Shown in pieces: positions 19,828 to 27,443 of a stretch of DNA of 64,000 nucleotides. The DNA comes from Longimicrobium sp. (lineage in GTDB: Bacteria > Gemmatimonadota > Gemmatimonadetes > Longimicrobiales > Longimicrobiaceae). Below the pieces are notes generated by a model. That model was given only the letters and a program-made list of their open reading frames with translations. It was not told where the DNA came from and did no database searches. The translations under genes were made by a program, and so were the position numbers. Within the stretch, counting starts at the first letter, position 1. Each line of letters opens with the position of its first letter. The stretch spans positions 17,852 to 81,851 of the forward strand of contig DASUYB010000122.1 of NCBI GenBank assembly GCA_036377595.1, read 5' to 3'.

Positions 19828-20113
19828 AGAAAATGACCTACCCGACGACGAGCTGCTCAGGCGGCACTGGGACTCCGGTTCCGGAGATGCCGGAGTGGCA
19901 TTCTCGGTGATCTACTTCCGCTACCGCGAAACCGTCAGGGACGCGATGGAAGCGGCGGGATTATCCCGGACCGCGGCCGAGGAACGCGTGGGTGCGGTTT
20001 TCATCCGCGGGCTCAACCGCGAGTCGGGCGGGGCTCCTGGGGGATCGCTGCGCGATCATCTCCTCGCCGTCGCGGCGCGGGTGGCTGTCGATCCGGACTG
20101 GGACGTGTTTTGA
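19808..20113 (+). CDS. Stand-alone sigma-70 region 2-like protein
   Basis: The 101-residue product (DDELLRRHWDSGSGDAGVAF, IYFRYRETVRDAMEAAGLS, TAAEERVGAVFIRGLN, LRDHLLAVAARVAVD) follows the ECF sigma region 2 pattern: D-ELL-R, F-LY-RYR-V, A-E-V-VF-R and LR-WLL-IAR. It then stops, with no region 4. ECF factors need region 4 for the -35 element, so this may act as an anti-sigma decoy or co-sigma, or be a truncated gene. The 14-bp site and a conserved hairpin follow directly. Confidence 0.5.
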   Translation: MSARRIEENDLPDDELLRRHWDSGSGDAGVAFSVIYFRYRETVRDAMEAAGLSRTAAEERVGAVFIRGLNRESGGAPGGSLRDHLLAVAARVAVDPDWDVF

Positions 20114-20124
20114 CCTCGCGCCGC

Positions 20125-20138
20125 ATTCCGACCGGAAT
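20125..20138. repeat. Dispersed 14-bp site 3 (AC centre)
   Basis: ATTCCGACCGGAAT, 11 bases after the region-2-like gene and abutting the 38-nt hairpin. Confidence 0.9.
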
Positions 20139-20176
20139 GCCGGGCTCGGGGGAGACGAGCCCCCCACTCGCCCGGC
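20139..20176 (+). ncRNA. 38-nt double-stem hairpin element, copy 1
   Basis: Outer stem GCCGGG (20139-20144) with CCCGGC (20171-20176); inner stem GGGGAG/CCCCCC with one A-C mismatch; loop ACGAG. It has the same length and layout as the copies at 27664, 27996, 28052 and 28175. It lies between a stop codon and the next gene, so it would be in the transcript. Confidence 0.55.
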
Positions 20177-20293
20177 GCGCGGAGGAGGCCGAACCTCGCG
20201 CCCCAGCAGCTTCAGTTCGTGAACAGCCCACCGATCCGCAGCAGCTCAGAACCGGGCGTGGTGGAAGCATCACGCTGAGCGGGGGATAGGCGG

Positions 20294-20935
20294 TTGGCTC
20301 GGAAGCCCTCCCGCTGGTTCATTCGCTACCACGCGCAGCGCATGCTCCGGTTCAAGCTCGACACGGATGCGGCCGTGCAGGAGCTGGTCGGGTCGGCGCT
20401 GCCGCCGCTGGTGTTCGTCCATACCTACGAAGTGCTGAGTCTACTCTTCGCCTGGCTCATCGTGGAGCCAGAAGCGCGCGCCGTCCTGATTGACCCTGAA
20501 CGGCTTGCCGGGCTCGAGGAGATGATACTGCTGGCCGCCTACGACACGGCCATTCGAGACCCGCTGGCCGTCATCGTCTCACGGTTATGCGAGCCGTGTG
20601 CGACAGACGCGAAACTCGCATGGGCGTGCCTCTGTGCGGCTGAATGGGCGAGAGCCCAGGGATTCGTCGGGGTGATGCTCGTATTCGCTCATTGCGCGGC
20701 GGCGGCGTCCGATTCCATCGCTTACTACTTGGTCGCGGAACTGGCGACGGTGAGTGTGGAGCTGTCGCGGATCCCCGCCGGCAGCGAGCCGGCGCACGCA
20801 CGCGATCTCTACGCGCGTTGGAAGCAACTCGCCGAGATGGTAGCAGAAGAGAGCTGCTTCGTATCCTTGACCGGCGCAGACTTGTCCGAAGGGTTCAAGC
20901 ACGCCCTGCCGGAGAGCGGGCGGTGCCTGCAGTAA
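20294..20935 (+). CDS. Hypothetical protein
   Basis: The 213-residue product starts at TTG (MARKPSRWFIRYHAQRMLRF) and is mostly helical, with several hydrophobic helices (PPLVFVHTYEVLSLLFAWLI, YYLVAELATVSVELSR) too short or broken to be certain membrane spans. No motif is recognised. It overlaps the downstream ATPase gene by 13 bases and so is likely part of the same unit. Confidence 0.6.
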   Translation: MARKPSRWFIRYHAQRMLRFKLDTDAAVQELVGSALPPLVFVHTYEVLSLLFAWLIVEPEARAVLIDPERLAGLEEMILLAAYDTAIRDPLAVIVSRLCEPCATDAKLAWACLCAAEWARAQGFVGVMLVFAHCAAAASDSIAYYLVAELATVSVELSRIPAGSEPAHARDLYARWKQLAEMVAEESCFVSLTGADLSEGFKHALPESGRCLQ

Positions 20936-21960
20936 ACCGCGAGACGGCGCTGGACTTCGCGGAAATCGCCGGGCAGGCGCACGCCAAGCGCGCGCTTGAA
21001 GTCGCTGCCGCTGGTGGCCACAGCATCACGCTGGTCGGACCTCCTGGCGTTGGGAAGACTGCGCTGGCCCGTAGTCTCATCCACCTCCTTCCCCCCTTCT
21101 CGCAGGCCGAACGCGACGAGGTAGTCGCTGCTGGCGGCGACGTGGCCGGTCTCGTTCGGCCGGTGCGTGAGATCGACAACCTCGCTTCGCCGACGGCTGT
21201 GCTCGGAGGGAAAATCGAAGGAAAGCAGCACCTCGGTGAGTTGTCGCGAGCCCACGGTGGGGTTGTGATCCTTGATGAGCTGCCGAGGATGCGTCCGGAG
21301 GTGCGCAATGCGCTGGCGGATGTTCTGATCAGCGGGTGTGTGCCCGCGGAAGGTGTGGGGAACGTGATCCACGTTCCCCACGGCACTCACAACGTGCGGC
21401 GGCCAGCCGCCGTGACCTGTCTGCCAGCGGCTGTCGTGATGGTAGTCGTGATGTGCCCGTGTCCCTGTGGCTATTTCGGTCACGGCCAGCGGCGCTGCAC
21501 GTGCACGCCAAGCGAGGCCGGCCGCTACTTGGCTGGCTATCCCGATGATCTGCTCCAGCGCGTCGAGCTCCACGTCGAGCTGCCCCCTCTCCGATATCGC
21601 GACCTCGCGGAGAAACACCGCGAGCGGAGCGAGTCCGTAGCCGGCCAGGTGCAGGCTGCGCGCGACCGGCAGCGTGATCGGTGGGGCGACGGGTTGCTCC
21701 GCCTCAATTCGCGGGTGCCGTGGGGAGAGGCTGAACCGCACTGTCGACCGAGCGCGACGGGTGTGCGTCTGATCAAAGTCGCGACTGAGCGGCTTGGATA
21801 CAGCGAGCTTTCTCGAACCCAAGTTCTACGTGTGGCTCGCACGATTGCGGATCTTTCCGCTGAAGACACCATCGGTGGGGTTCACGTCGCCGAAGCAATC
21901 CAGTCATGCGTTAACCCTTGGCTTCGGCTCAGAAAGCCGGATTATTCCCATGAGCGCTGA
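20923..21960 (+). CDS. ComM/Mg-chelatase-like AAA+ ATPase lacking the Lon-like domain
   Basis: From GTG at 20923 (GGAG 8 bases upstream) the product has 345 residues. It begins FAEIAGQAHAKRALEVAAAG, has Walker A GPPGVGKT at 39-46, Walker B GGVVILDELPRM, the Cys-rich PCPCGYFGHGQRRCTC insert typical of ComM/YifB, and the C-terminal HTH-like Mg-chelatase domain (LGYSELSRTQVLRVARTIAD). ComM is a helicase-like ring that extends branch migration during natural transformation. This copy keeps only the ATPase and C-terminal parts, so it could process incoming conjugal DNA. The usual sensor segment reads MCPCPCG rather than AMNPCPCG. Confidence 0.8.
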   Translation: MPAVNRETALDFAEIAGQAHAKRALEVAAAGGHSITLVGPPGVGKTALARSLIHLLPPFSQAERDEVVAAGGDVAGLVRPVREIDNLASPTAVLGGKIEGKQHLGELSRAHGGVVILDELPRMRPEVRNALADVLISGCVPAEGVGNVIHVPHGTHNVRRPAAVTCLPAAVVMVVVMCPCPCGYFGHGQRRCTCTPSEAGRYLAGYPDDLLQRVELHVELPPLRYRDLAEKHRERSESVAGQVQAARDRQRDRWGDGLLRLNSRVPWGEAEPHCRPSATGVRLIKVATERLGYSELSRTQVLRVARTIADLSAEDTIGGVHVAEAIQSCVNPWLRLRKPDYSHER

Positions 21961-22276
21961 AGCAGCTAGGGCGGCCGTCGGATTTTATGGCGTGCAGATC
22001 CTACCCCGCCTGCGGGCGATGGACCCTGACGTGCGGCGCAAGATGCTGGTCGAGGCAAAGTCATTGAGCGGCGAGGTGACGCTCCAGCATTCGCGAGGAC
22101 CGCATCGGCTGCCCGGCTGGGATGCTCCGCTGTCGGGCCTCCAAGTCGTCACCATCATGGTGTTCGGCCTTTTCGTCGAACTTGGTGAACGCCAGGATCT
22201 CTGCGAGCCCCTCATGGAGACGTGGCCGATAGCCGACACTCTCCTTCTGGTCGACAGGTCCAGTGGCACCGGCTGA
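21950..22276 (+). CDS. Hypothetical protein
   Basis: The 108-residue product begins MSAEAARAAVGFYGVQILPR and overlaps the end of the ATPase gene by 11 bases. It has a helical N-terminus, a short strand region and a hydrophobic segment (LSGLQVVTIMVFGLFVELG). No family is recognised. The overlap suggests it is a partner of the ComM-like protein. Confidence 0.55.
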   Translation: MSAEAARAAVGFYGVQILPRLRAMDPDVRRKMLVEAKSLSGEVTLQHSRGPHRLPGWDAPLSGLQVVTIMVFGLFVELGERQDLCEPLMETWPIADTLLLVDRSSGTG

Positions 22277-22341
22277 TCGCCGGGCATGCGGGCCTCGAAT
22301 CGCATTCCGCTTGCTTGTCACGTCTTCCGGTGATTAACTTC

Positions 22342-22348
22342 AGGCATA
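22342..22348. promoter_or_regulatory. Possible half-operator upstream of the XRE gene
   Basis: AGGCATA in a TTCAGGCATATTT context matches one arm of the operators at 23565-23592 and 24992-25019. A single 7-mer could be chance. Confidence 0.3.
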
Positions 22349-22373
22349 TTTGCAGTCATACCTCCCGCGGCTC

Positions 22374-22643
22374 ATGGAGCAATGCCGGATGCCAACCTGG
22401 AGTGAGGGTGAGCCGGTCGAGGCGGAGCAGATCAAGGCTCTGATGGAGGCGATGGGGTTGAACCAGAGCCAGTTCGCCGAGATGGCGGAGCTTTCCCAGC
22501 CTTACGCGAATCGCCTCGTAAACGCCAACCGCGAGGTGGTGAAAGGCCCCTTGCGCGTGCTGCTGCGGTGGCTTTTCGCTGAGTATGGGATCGAGGGGGG
22601 GCGTGCTCCCGTTCCGTCCATCGCTGTCAAGAAAAGGCGGTGA
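22374..22643 (+). CDS. XRE-type helix-turn-helix regulator
   Basis: The 89-residue product (ATG at 22374; a TTG 24 bases upstream is possible) has an XRE fold at about residues 15-60: EQIKALMEAMGLNQSQFAEM then AELSQPYANRLVNANREV. The tail is short and basic. A half-operator AGGCATA stands at 22342-22348, just before the gene; it matches the arms of the two 28-bp operators at 23565 and 24992. This gene is the best local candidate for the repressor of those promoters. Confidence 0.75.
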   Translation: MEQCRMPTWSEGEPVEAEQIKALMEAMGLNQSQFAEMAELSQPYANRLVNANREVVKGPLRVLLRWLFAEYGIEGGRAPVPSIAVKKRR

Positions 22644-22647
22644 TCCC

Positions 22648-22661
22648 ATTCCGACCGGAAT
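22648..22661. repeat. Dispersed 14-bp site 4 (AC centre)
   Basis: ATTCCGACCGGAAT, 4 bases after the XRE gene stop codon. Confidence 0.9.
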
Positions 22662-22700
22662 GAAACTGCGGGTGAGGGCATGTCCCCCCTGGCGGGGGGC

Positions 22701-22811
22701 CGGGCTGCGCGCTGCGTAGGGCACGATACGACTGTGCCCAACGCAGCCGGGCCACATCCGCGACAAACCCCGTCGCGGCCGTGTCCCGGCCCTCCGGGCG
22801 CGCATCCCTCA
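22701..22811 (-). repeat. Hairpin-bearing repeat shared with the chromosome (island copy)
   Basis: Read on the minus strand it begins TGAGGGATGCGCGCCCGGAG (22811 leftward) and ends with hairpin GGGCAC-AGTCGTATC-GTGCCC (22739-22719) and TACGCAGCGCGCAGCCCG. The chromosomal copy at 61134-61284 keeps both ends, and its hairpin GGCAAC-AGTAGTATC-GTTGCC differs by compensatory changes. Confidence 0.65.
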
Positions 22812-23553
22812 TGCAACTGCCGCTACGGACAACCGCACCGTCGCGATCTCTCTCGCCCTCGCAGCACCGGCGCACCAGTGCGGCGCTGCGCGCCGCGGAA
22901 ACCCGCGCTTCGGGGACAGCTCTAAGGTCCCACTACGCGCGGGTTTCCAACGGCAACCGAGAACGGCTCAAGCGGATTGATGGCGGCGTTTGCTGGCGGC
23001 GCTGCGCGCCGCGGGCCGTTCCGCCACCCACCCCTGCCTAACCCCCGCGCTTCGCGCCCGGCCGGGGTGGCAGGCTGCACGGCCATCCCCCCGCGCCGCG
23101 TCGCACCGGCGCCCGACCTGGGCACCCCGGAGGGGACCCCGCCCAGCTCGCGCGCCTTCTCTCCGCCGCGCACCCACAACCACCCCACGAAGCGAACGGC
23201 ACCACTGCGAACGGCACCCAGCGCCGGCGTCCGGGCCGTGGGTGCCTGCGTCCGTGCGGCCGCTGGCGCTCCTGGTCGCGCGGGACTCCGGACCGGGCCG
23301 CGGGTGCTCGTCGCTTCGCTCCTGCGCGCCCACGCCCCTTCCCGCGCGAGCGGACACGCGCTGGTCGCGCGTGCTTTTTCCTTTTTGAACTGCTCGATCG
23401 GGGGGTGTCGGCCTCGGAACGGGGCGAGCTGCTGCGCGCGGGGCGAGCTGGGCCCCGGTGAGTAGGTGCGGAGCGCCCCCCGGAAACGGCGTAACCGCCG
23501 TTTCCGCAATGAGTTATGGCGTGGCCGCTTTCACGCGGAGACGAAGATTTCCC

Positions 23554-23592
23554 TTGCGCGCGCTTATGCCTATGATTATATTCATAGGCATA
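23554..23592 (+). promoter_or_regulatory. Operator-promoter 1 (upstream of zinc-ribbon/ardC genes)
   Basis: TTGCGC (-35, 23554-23559), 17 bases, TATATT (-10, 23577-23582). The -10 lies in a perfect inverted repeat TATGCCTATGA/TCATAGGCATA (23565-23575, 23582-23592). Spacing and palindrome length equal those at 24981-25019. Confidence 0.75.
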
Positions 23593-23612
23593 GAGACGAG
23601 GGAGCGGCGCCC

Positions 23613-23626
23613 ATTCCGGCCGGAAT
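23613..23626. repeat. Dispersed 14-bp site 5 (GC centre)
   Basis: ATTCCGGCCGGAAT, a fully palindromic version, in the leader between promoter 1 and the zinc-ribbon gene. Confidence 0.9.
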
Positions 23627-23663
23627 GGAGCAGCGAGCAGACCCGAGGCACGGAGCCGAGGAA

Positions 23664-23861
23664 ATGGCGACCAAGACGAAGCGGGGCGCGCTGGTGATCC
23701 TCACCCTTCACCACACCTGCGGCGACGTGCAGTGCGAGGAATGCGGATTCCCGATCTTCACGGGCGACAGCTTTTACCACGATCCGCGCACGGAAGCCGT
23801 GACGTGCTCCGAGCAGTGCGCGGCCACCATCCGCCTACGCGGCGACCTGCGGCCGTTCTGA
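23664..23861 (+). CDS. Small zinc-ribbon protein
   Basis: The 65-residue product contains CEECGFPIFTGDSFYHDPRT followed by VTCSEQC, a treble-clef/zinc-ribbon pattern with two CxxC knuckles. A GAGG element lies 4 bases before the ATG. It resembles the 27,742 protein (C-GC-G-RGD-FYYP-S-VYC-DGC), so the two are probable paralogues. Role unknown; DNA or nuclease-partner binding is typical of such folds. It is the first gene after promoter 1 and is followed by ardC. Confidence 0.65.
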   Translation: MATKTKRGALVILTLHHTCGDVQCEECGFPIFTGDSFYHDPRTEAVTCSEQCAATIRLRGDLRPF

Positions 23862-23927
23862 GCCGCGCCAGCAGTACCACCGATCCCGAGCAGGATGCGC
23901 ACAACCACCAGACAAGGAGCCCGACCG

Positions 23928-24920
23928 ATGCCGAGCACGAATCGCAGCGCCACCCAGCAGGACCGCACCGACCGCCCGAGCCTTTACGCGACCGTCACGG
24001 CTCGCATCGTCTCCGAGCTGCGCGAGGGCGCCGCGCCCTGGGTGCGCCCGTGGAGCACGGACGGGCTCGACTCGTTCCCCCGCAACGGCCTGACCGGGCG
24101 CCAGTATCAGGGAAACAACATCGTGCTTCTCTGGCTCGCCGCGTACTTCTGTGGCTTCTCGTCGAACCAGTGGTACACCTATTTGCAGGCGCAGGAGGCT
24201 GGCGGCCAGGTGCGGCGCGGGGAGAAGGGTATCCACATCCTGAAAGCCGGCCGGATGCAGGTGAAGGAGGACGAGCAGCAGGAACGCGCCGAGGCCGAGG
24301 GCGAGAAGGAGCCGCGCACCCGGAAGTTCCTGCGGACCTACGTCGTTTTCAACCGTGACCAGATCGACGGGCTCCCGGCCGAGGTGCGGGCGCCGGGACT
24401 CTCCGAGGCCGAGCGCAACGCCCGCGTCGAGGCGTTCTTGACCGCGACCGGGTCCAACATCGTCCAGCACGCCACCCGTGCGTTTTACGCGCCGGATCTG
24501 GACCTCATCGGAATGCCGCCGTTCGCCCGCTTCCGCAGCGCGTCTCACTTCTACGCGGTGAACTTCCACGAGCACGGCCATTGGACGGGCGCCGCGCACC
24601 GGCTGGACCGTCTCCCCTCGCGCGCGCAGAAGGGCACACCGGAATACGCGCAGGAGGAATTGACCGCCGAGCTGGTGTCCGCGTTCTTGTGCGCCTTCTT
24701 CGGTGTGGACGGCGACCTGCGGCACCCCGGCTATCTCGCCCACTACATCGCGCACCTTGAGAACGACGAAGGCGCGTTCTTCCGCGCGGCCACCGCCGCA
24801 CGTCACGCGGCGGACTATCTACTGCACCTGACCGGCAACGCCCCCGTGCCCACGGCCGAGGACGCCGAGACCGAGGACGAGGACGGGGCCGGGGTGCGCG
24901 AGCTGGCGCAGGCCGCGTAA
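23928..24920 (+). CDS. ArdC-type antirestriction protein
   Basis: The 330-residue protein has the N-terminal ssDNA-binding ArdC domain (LYATVTARIVSELREGAAPW then PRNGLTGRQYQGNNIVLLWL, QWYTYLQAQEAGGQVRRGEK) and a zincin-like domain with HEHGH at 214-218 and EELTAELVSAFL downstream. ArdC proteins protect incoming single-stranded plasmid DNA from host restriction. The ATG at 23928 is chosen for its AAGGAG ribosome site 9 bases upstream. Its leader AGCAGGATGCGCACAACCA is repeated before the ParB-like gene, so expression may be co-ordinated early after transfer. Confidence 0.88.
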   Translation: MPSTNRSATQQDRTDRPSLYATVTARIVSELREGAAPWVRPWSTDGLDSFPRNGLTGRQYQGNNIVLLWLAAYFCGFSSNQWYTYLQAQEAGGQVRRGEKGIHILKAGRMQVKEDEQQERAEAEGEKEPRTRKFLRTYVVFNRDQIDGLPAEVRAPGLSEAERNARVEAFLTATGSNIVQHATRAFYAPDLDLIGMPPFARFRSASHFYAVNFHEHGHWTGAAHRLDRLPSRAQKGTPEYAQEELTAELVSAFLCAFFGVDGDLRHPGYLAHYIAHLENDEGAFFRAATAARHAADYLLHLTGNAPVPTAEDAETEDEDGAGVRELAQAA

Positions 24921-24980
24921 GTAGGCGCGCGGGCCGGGCTTCCGGCACACACCGGGAGCCCGTCAGTCCGCATAAAACCC

Positions 24981-25019
24981 TTGCGCCGGGGTATGCCTGT
25001 AGCTATATTTACAGGCATA
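24981..25019 (+). promoter_or_regulatory. Operator-promoter 2 (upstream of the ParB-like gene)
   Basis: TTGCGC (-35, 24981-24986), 17 bases, TATATT (-10, 25004-25009), inside an inverted repeat TATGCCTGTA/TACAGGCATA (24992-25001, 25010-25019). Same geometry as promoter 1; the arms differ in a matched way (ATGA/TCAT versus GTA/TAC). Confidence 0.75.
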
Positions 25020-25061
25020 GACAGCAGGATGCGCACAACCAACCAACCACAGGAGCGAGCA

Positions 25062-27434
25062 ATGCCCAAGACCAAGACGCAGGCCGACGAGCAGCAGCAG
25101 GGCGGGAAGCAGCGGAAGGGTCGCACCGCCGCGAAGGACGAGCAGCCGCAGGGCGCCCCAGTGATCGAGGCCGAGGGCGGGAGCGTGAAGGTGCAGGGTG
25201 TGGAGGTGGACGCGGCCGATTCCATTCCGACCGGAATCCCGCTTCCGGACGGGAGCACGTTCATGGTCGTTCAGCCGGGCGAGCTGGTGCACGACCCCGA
25301 GATCGACCCCGGCCGCGAGCCGGAAGAGTACGCCGCCGATCATCCGAAGATGAAGGAGATGGTCGCGAGCATGAAGGCGTTCGCCGCCGGGAACAAGCTG
25401 GGCATCGGCAACGACACGCCCGTCCTCTGCCGCCGGAACGACGCCGGGCAGCTCCTGATCGTGGCCGGGCGCCGCCGTCACGCGGCCGCGGGGTACGCCG
25501 GGACCAAGCTGGCGATCGTGGTGCGCGCCATGACCACGAAGCAGGCCCGCGTGTCCGCCACCGTGGAGAACGGGCAGCGTGAGGGCGCATCCGTGCTGGG
25601 CGAGGCGCGCCAGTACCGCGACCTGCGCGAGAAGGACGGGATGAAGGTGGAGGAAATCGCCGCCGCCGTCGGGAAGCAGCAGGCGTACGTCAGCAAGCGC
25701 CTCGCGCTTCTCACGCTCCCCGATTGGGTGCAGGCGATGCTGCGCACGGGAGAGCTCACCGAGGGCACCGCCTACGAGGGGATGGCACGCTACGTCAAGG
25801 TGCCGGAGCCCGCCGCGTCCGAGATGTGGGCGGTCCTGCACCGCCGCTGGGACGAGATCAAGTCGCAGGGCGCGACCGCCGAGCGCATCCGCAACACGCT
25901 GGGGCAGATCGCGCGCAACCTGAGCCGGTCGATGGACCCCGCCACGTCGTACCCCGGCGAGGACGCCCCCCTGTTCGACCTGGCCGCGCACGACGCCGCG
26001 TGCACCTGCAAGCGCCCCAAGATCCGCCTGCACGACACGATCAAGGAGCACGCCCGCTGCTACAACGTACCCGTGTGGGACGAGTTGCAGGCGACGGCGA
26101 GGGCGGAGCGGCGCAAGGGGCTCCAGAACGGCAACGGTAACGGTCACGGGCACGACGAGGGCAACGCGCCGCAGCAGCCGATCCCCACGCCGGTCAAGGC
26201 GCGCCCCACGGTGACGCCCGCCGCCTACACCGTGCCGGCATGGAGCGACGTGACCGCGACGTACGGCCCCAAGGCGGACGAGTACAAGCTGTCCGACGAC
26301 CGGCTTCCGGCCGAGCTGCACAGCGCCAACCCCGTCAAGGTGCTGGACGTGAGCCAGCTTTCCCCCGACGTGGTGCAGTGGGTGCAGGCACCCTACGGCG
26401 GCCGGTTCCGCCTGATCTGCACCGACGCGCCCGCGCTGGATCGTGCCGTGAAGGGCGGTGCTAAGATCCTGCGGGAGCGGACCGAGCGCATGCGCCAGCA
26501 GGAGCAGGCCGCGTTCCGTGAGGCGGCGGCGGCGGTCGACTACCGCAGCGCCGAAGTGATGGCCGCCCTGATCTTCAACTACGGCGAGGCGCCGCGCACG
26601 TTCGCCACGGACACCGGGAAGCTGCTGGGAATCGACCTCGCCGGAAAGAATCTGGACGAGTGCGCGAAGCTGCCGAAGAAGGATCTGACCCTCATGCTGC
26701 AGGCCATCGCCGTCCGGGTCCAGAAGGGCGAGACCTACACCCGCGACACCGTGCCGGAGCGTGCGCGGGAGCAGGTGGAAGCCGAGTGCGCCGAGGACTT
26801 CCGGGCGCTGCTGGCGGCTGTCCCGGTTCCCGAGATGACCAAGGCGGGGATCCTTCTGGACCGGGCCGCGCGGGTAGACGCGGGGCGGCAGGGCGCGGAG
26901 GCGCTGATCCACTGGTACGACGACACCGAGCCCGCCGCCCGTGCCGACGAGCTGAGCGAGTACGCCCGGGCGTGGGCCGAGATGGTGAACGACTTCCGCA
27001 CCGAGGCCAACGGGCTTGCGGCTGATGCGGAGGCGTTCGGGATCGAGCTGGACGCCATCGCCAACCCGCACGGGGACGGCTCACTGGCGGACCTGATCGC
27101 GGCGGCGGCGGTGGCTCTTCAACATCCTACCCTCGCGCTCATCGCGGCCGAGGCCGAGCGGCAGGGCGAGCAGCCAGAGGACGGCGGGGAGGGCGCTTCG
27201 GCGCCCGCCCCCGAAGCCGAGCCGGACGAGCAGCCGGTGGACGGCGGGGAGGGCGCTTCGGCGCCCGCCCCCGAGGCCGAGCCGGGCGAGCAGCCGGTGG
27301 ACGGGGAGGGCGCTTCGGCGCCCGCCCCCGAGGCCCAGGACGCGCCGAACGTGATCCACGTCCCCGAGGGGACGCACACCGTCCGCCGAGGCGCCAAGAA
27401 GCCGGGCGAGCGCCGCCCCCGGCGGGAGCGTTAG
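25062..27434 (+). CDS. ParB/Spo0J-like protein with repetitive acidic tail
   Basis: The 790-residue protein has an N-terminal Lys/Gln-rich segment, a ParB-type domain (about 70-180, with VAGRRRHAAAGYAGTKLAIV in place of the GERR motif, then VENGQREGASVLGEARQYRD) and an HTH (KVEEIAAAVGKQQAYVSKRL, 195-214). A long helical region follows. The tail carries three copies of the unit EQPVDGGEGASAPAPEAEP. No ParA gene is near. Such orphan ParB proteins often accompany conjugative elements. The AGGAG ribosome site 7 bases before the ATG fixes the start. The 14-bp site encodes IPTGI at 55-59. Confidence 0.82.
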   Translation: MPKTKTQADEQQQGGKQRKGRTAAKDEQPQGAPVIEAEGGSVKVQGVEVDAADSIPTGIPLPDGSTFMVVQPGELVHDPEIDPGREPEEYAADHPKMKEMVASMKAFAAGNKLGIGNDTPVLCRRNDAGQLLIVAGRRRHAAAGYAGTKLAIVVRAMTTKQARVSATVENGQREGASVLGEARQYRDLREKDGMKVEEIAAAVGKQQAYVSKRLALLTLPDWVQAMLRTGELTEGTAYEGMARYVKVPEPAASEMWAVLHRRWDEIKSQGATAERIRNTLGQIARNLSRSMDPATSYPGEDAPLFDLAAHDAACTCKRPKIRLHDTIKEHARCYNVPVWDELQATARAERRKGLQNGNGNGHGHDEGNAPQQPIPTPVKARPTVTPAAYTVPAWSDVTATYGPKADEYKLSDDRLPAELHSANPVKVLDVSQLSPDVVQWVQAPYGGRFRLICTDAPALDRAVKGGAKILRERTERMRQQEQAAFREAAAAVDYRSAEVMAALIFNYGEAPRTFATDTGKLLGIDLAGKNLDECAKLPKKDLTLMLQAIAVRVQKGETYTRDTVPERAREQVEAECAEDFRALLAAVPVPEMTKAGILLDRAARVDAGRQGAEALIHWYDDTEPAARADELSEYARAWAEMVNDFRTEANGLAADAEAFGIELDAIANPHGDGSLADLIAAAAVALQHPTLALIAAEAERQGEQPEDGGEGASAPAPEAEPDEQPVDGGEGASAPAPEAEPGEQPVDGEGASAPAPEAQDAPNVIHVPEGTHTVRRGAKKPGERRPRRER
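25224..25237. repeat. Dispersed 14-bp site 6 (AC centre), inside the ParB-like gene
   Basis: ATTCCGACCGGAAT, read in frame as Ile-Pro-Thr-Gly-Ile before the ParB domain. Confidence 0.9.
27168..27341. repeat. Tandem 60-bp coding repeat (3 copies)
   Basis: Units start at 27168, 27228 and 27288 with GAGCAGCC; the last is 3 bases shorter. They encode the acidic Pro/Ala repeats at the end of the ParB-like protein and differ at only a few positions, indicating recent expansion. Confidence 0.85.
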
Positions 27435-27443
27435 ACCGAGCCT

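Larger units (their letters stand above)
22644..23663. other. One-kilobase intergenic region, GC-rich
   Basis: No ORF shows family motifs or a ribosome site; the open frames are Pro/Arg/Ala low-complexity shadows. It holds a 14-bp site (22648), a hairpin repeat shared with the chromosome (22701-22811), several GCGCTGCGCGCCGCGG-like palindromes, and the operator-promoter and second 14-bp site at its right end. Confidence 0.6.

Noticed and set aside
22922..23509. Overlapping ORFs of 130-195 codons on both strands in the GC-rich gap
   Set aside because: Composition is Pro/Arg/Ala low-complexity on both strands, with no start signals; treated as non-coding.
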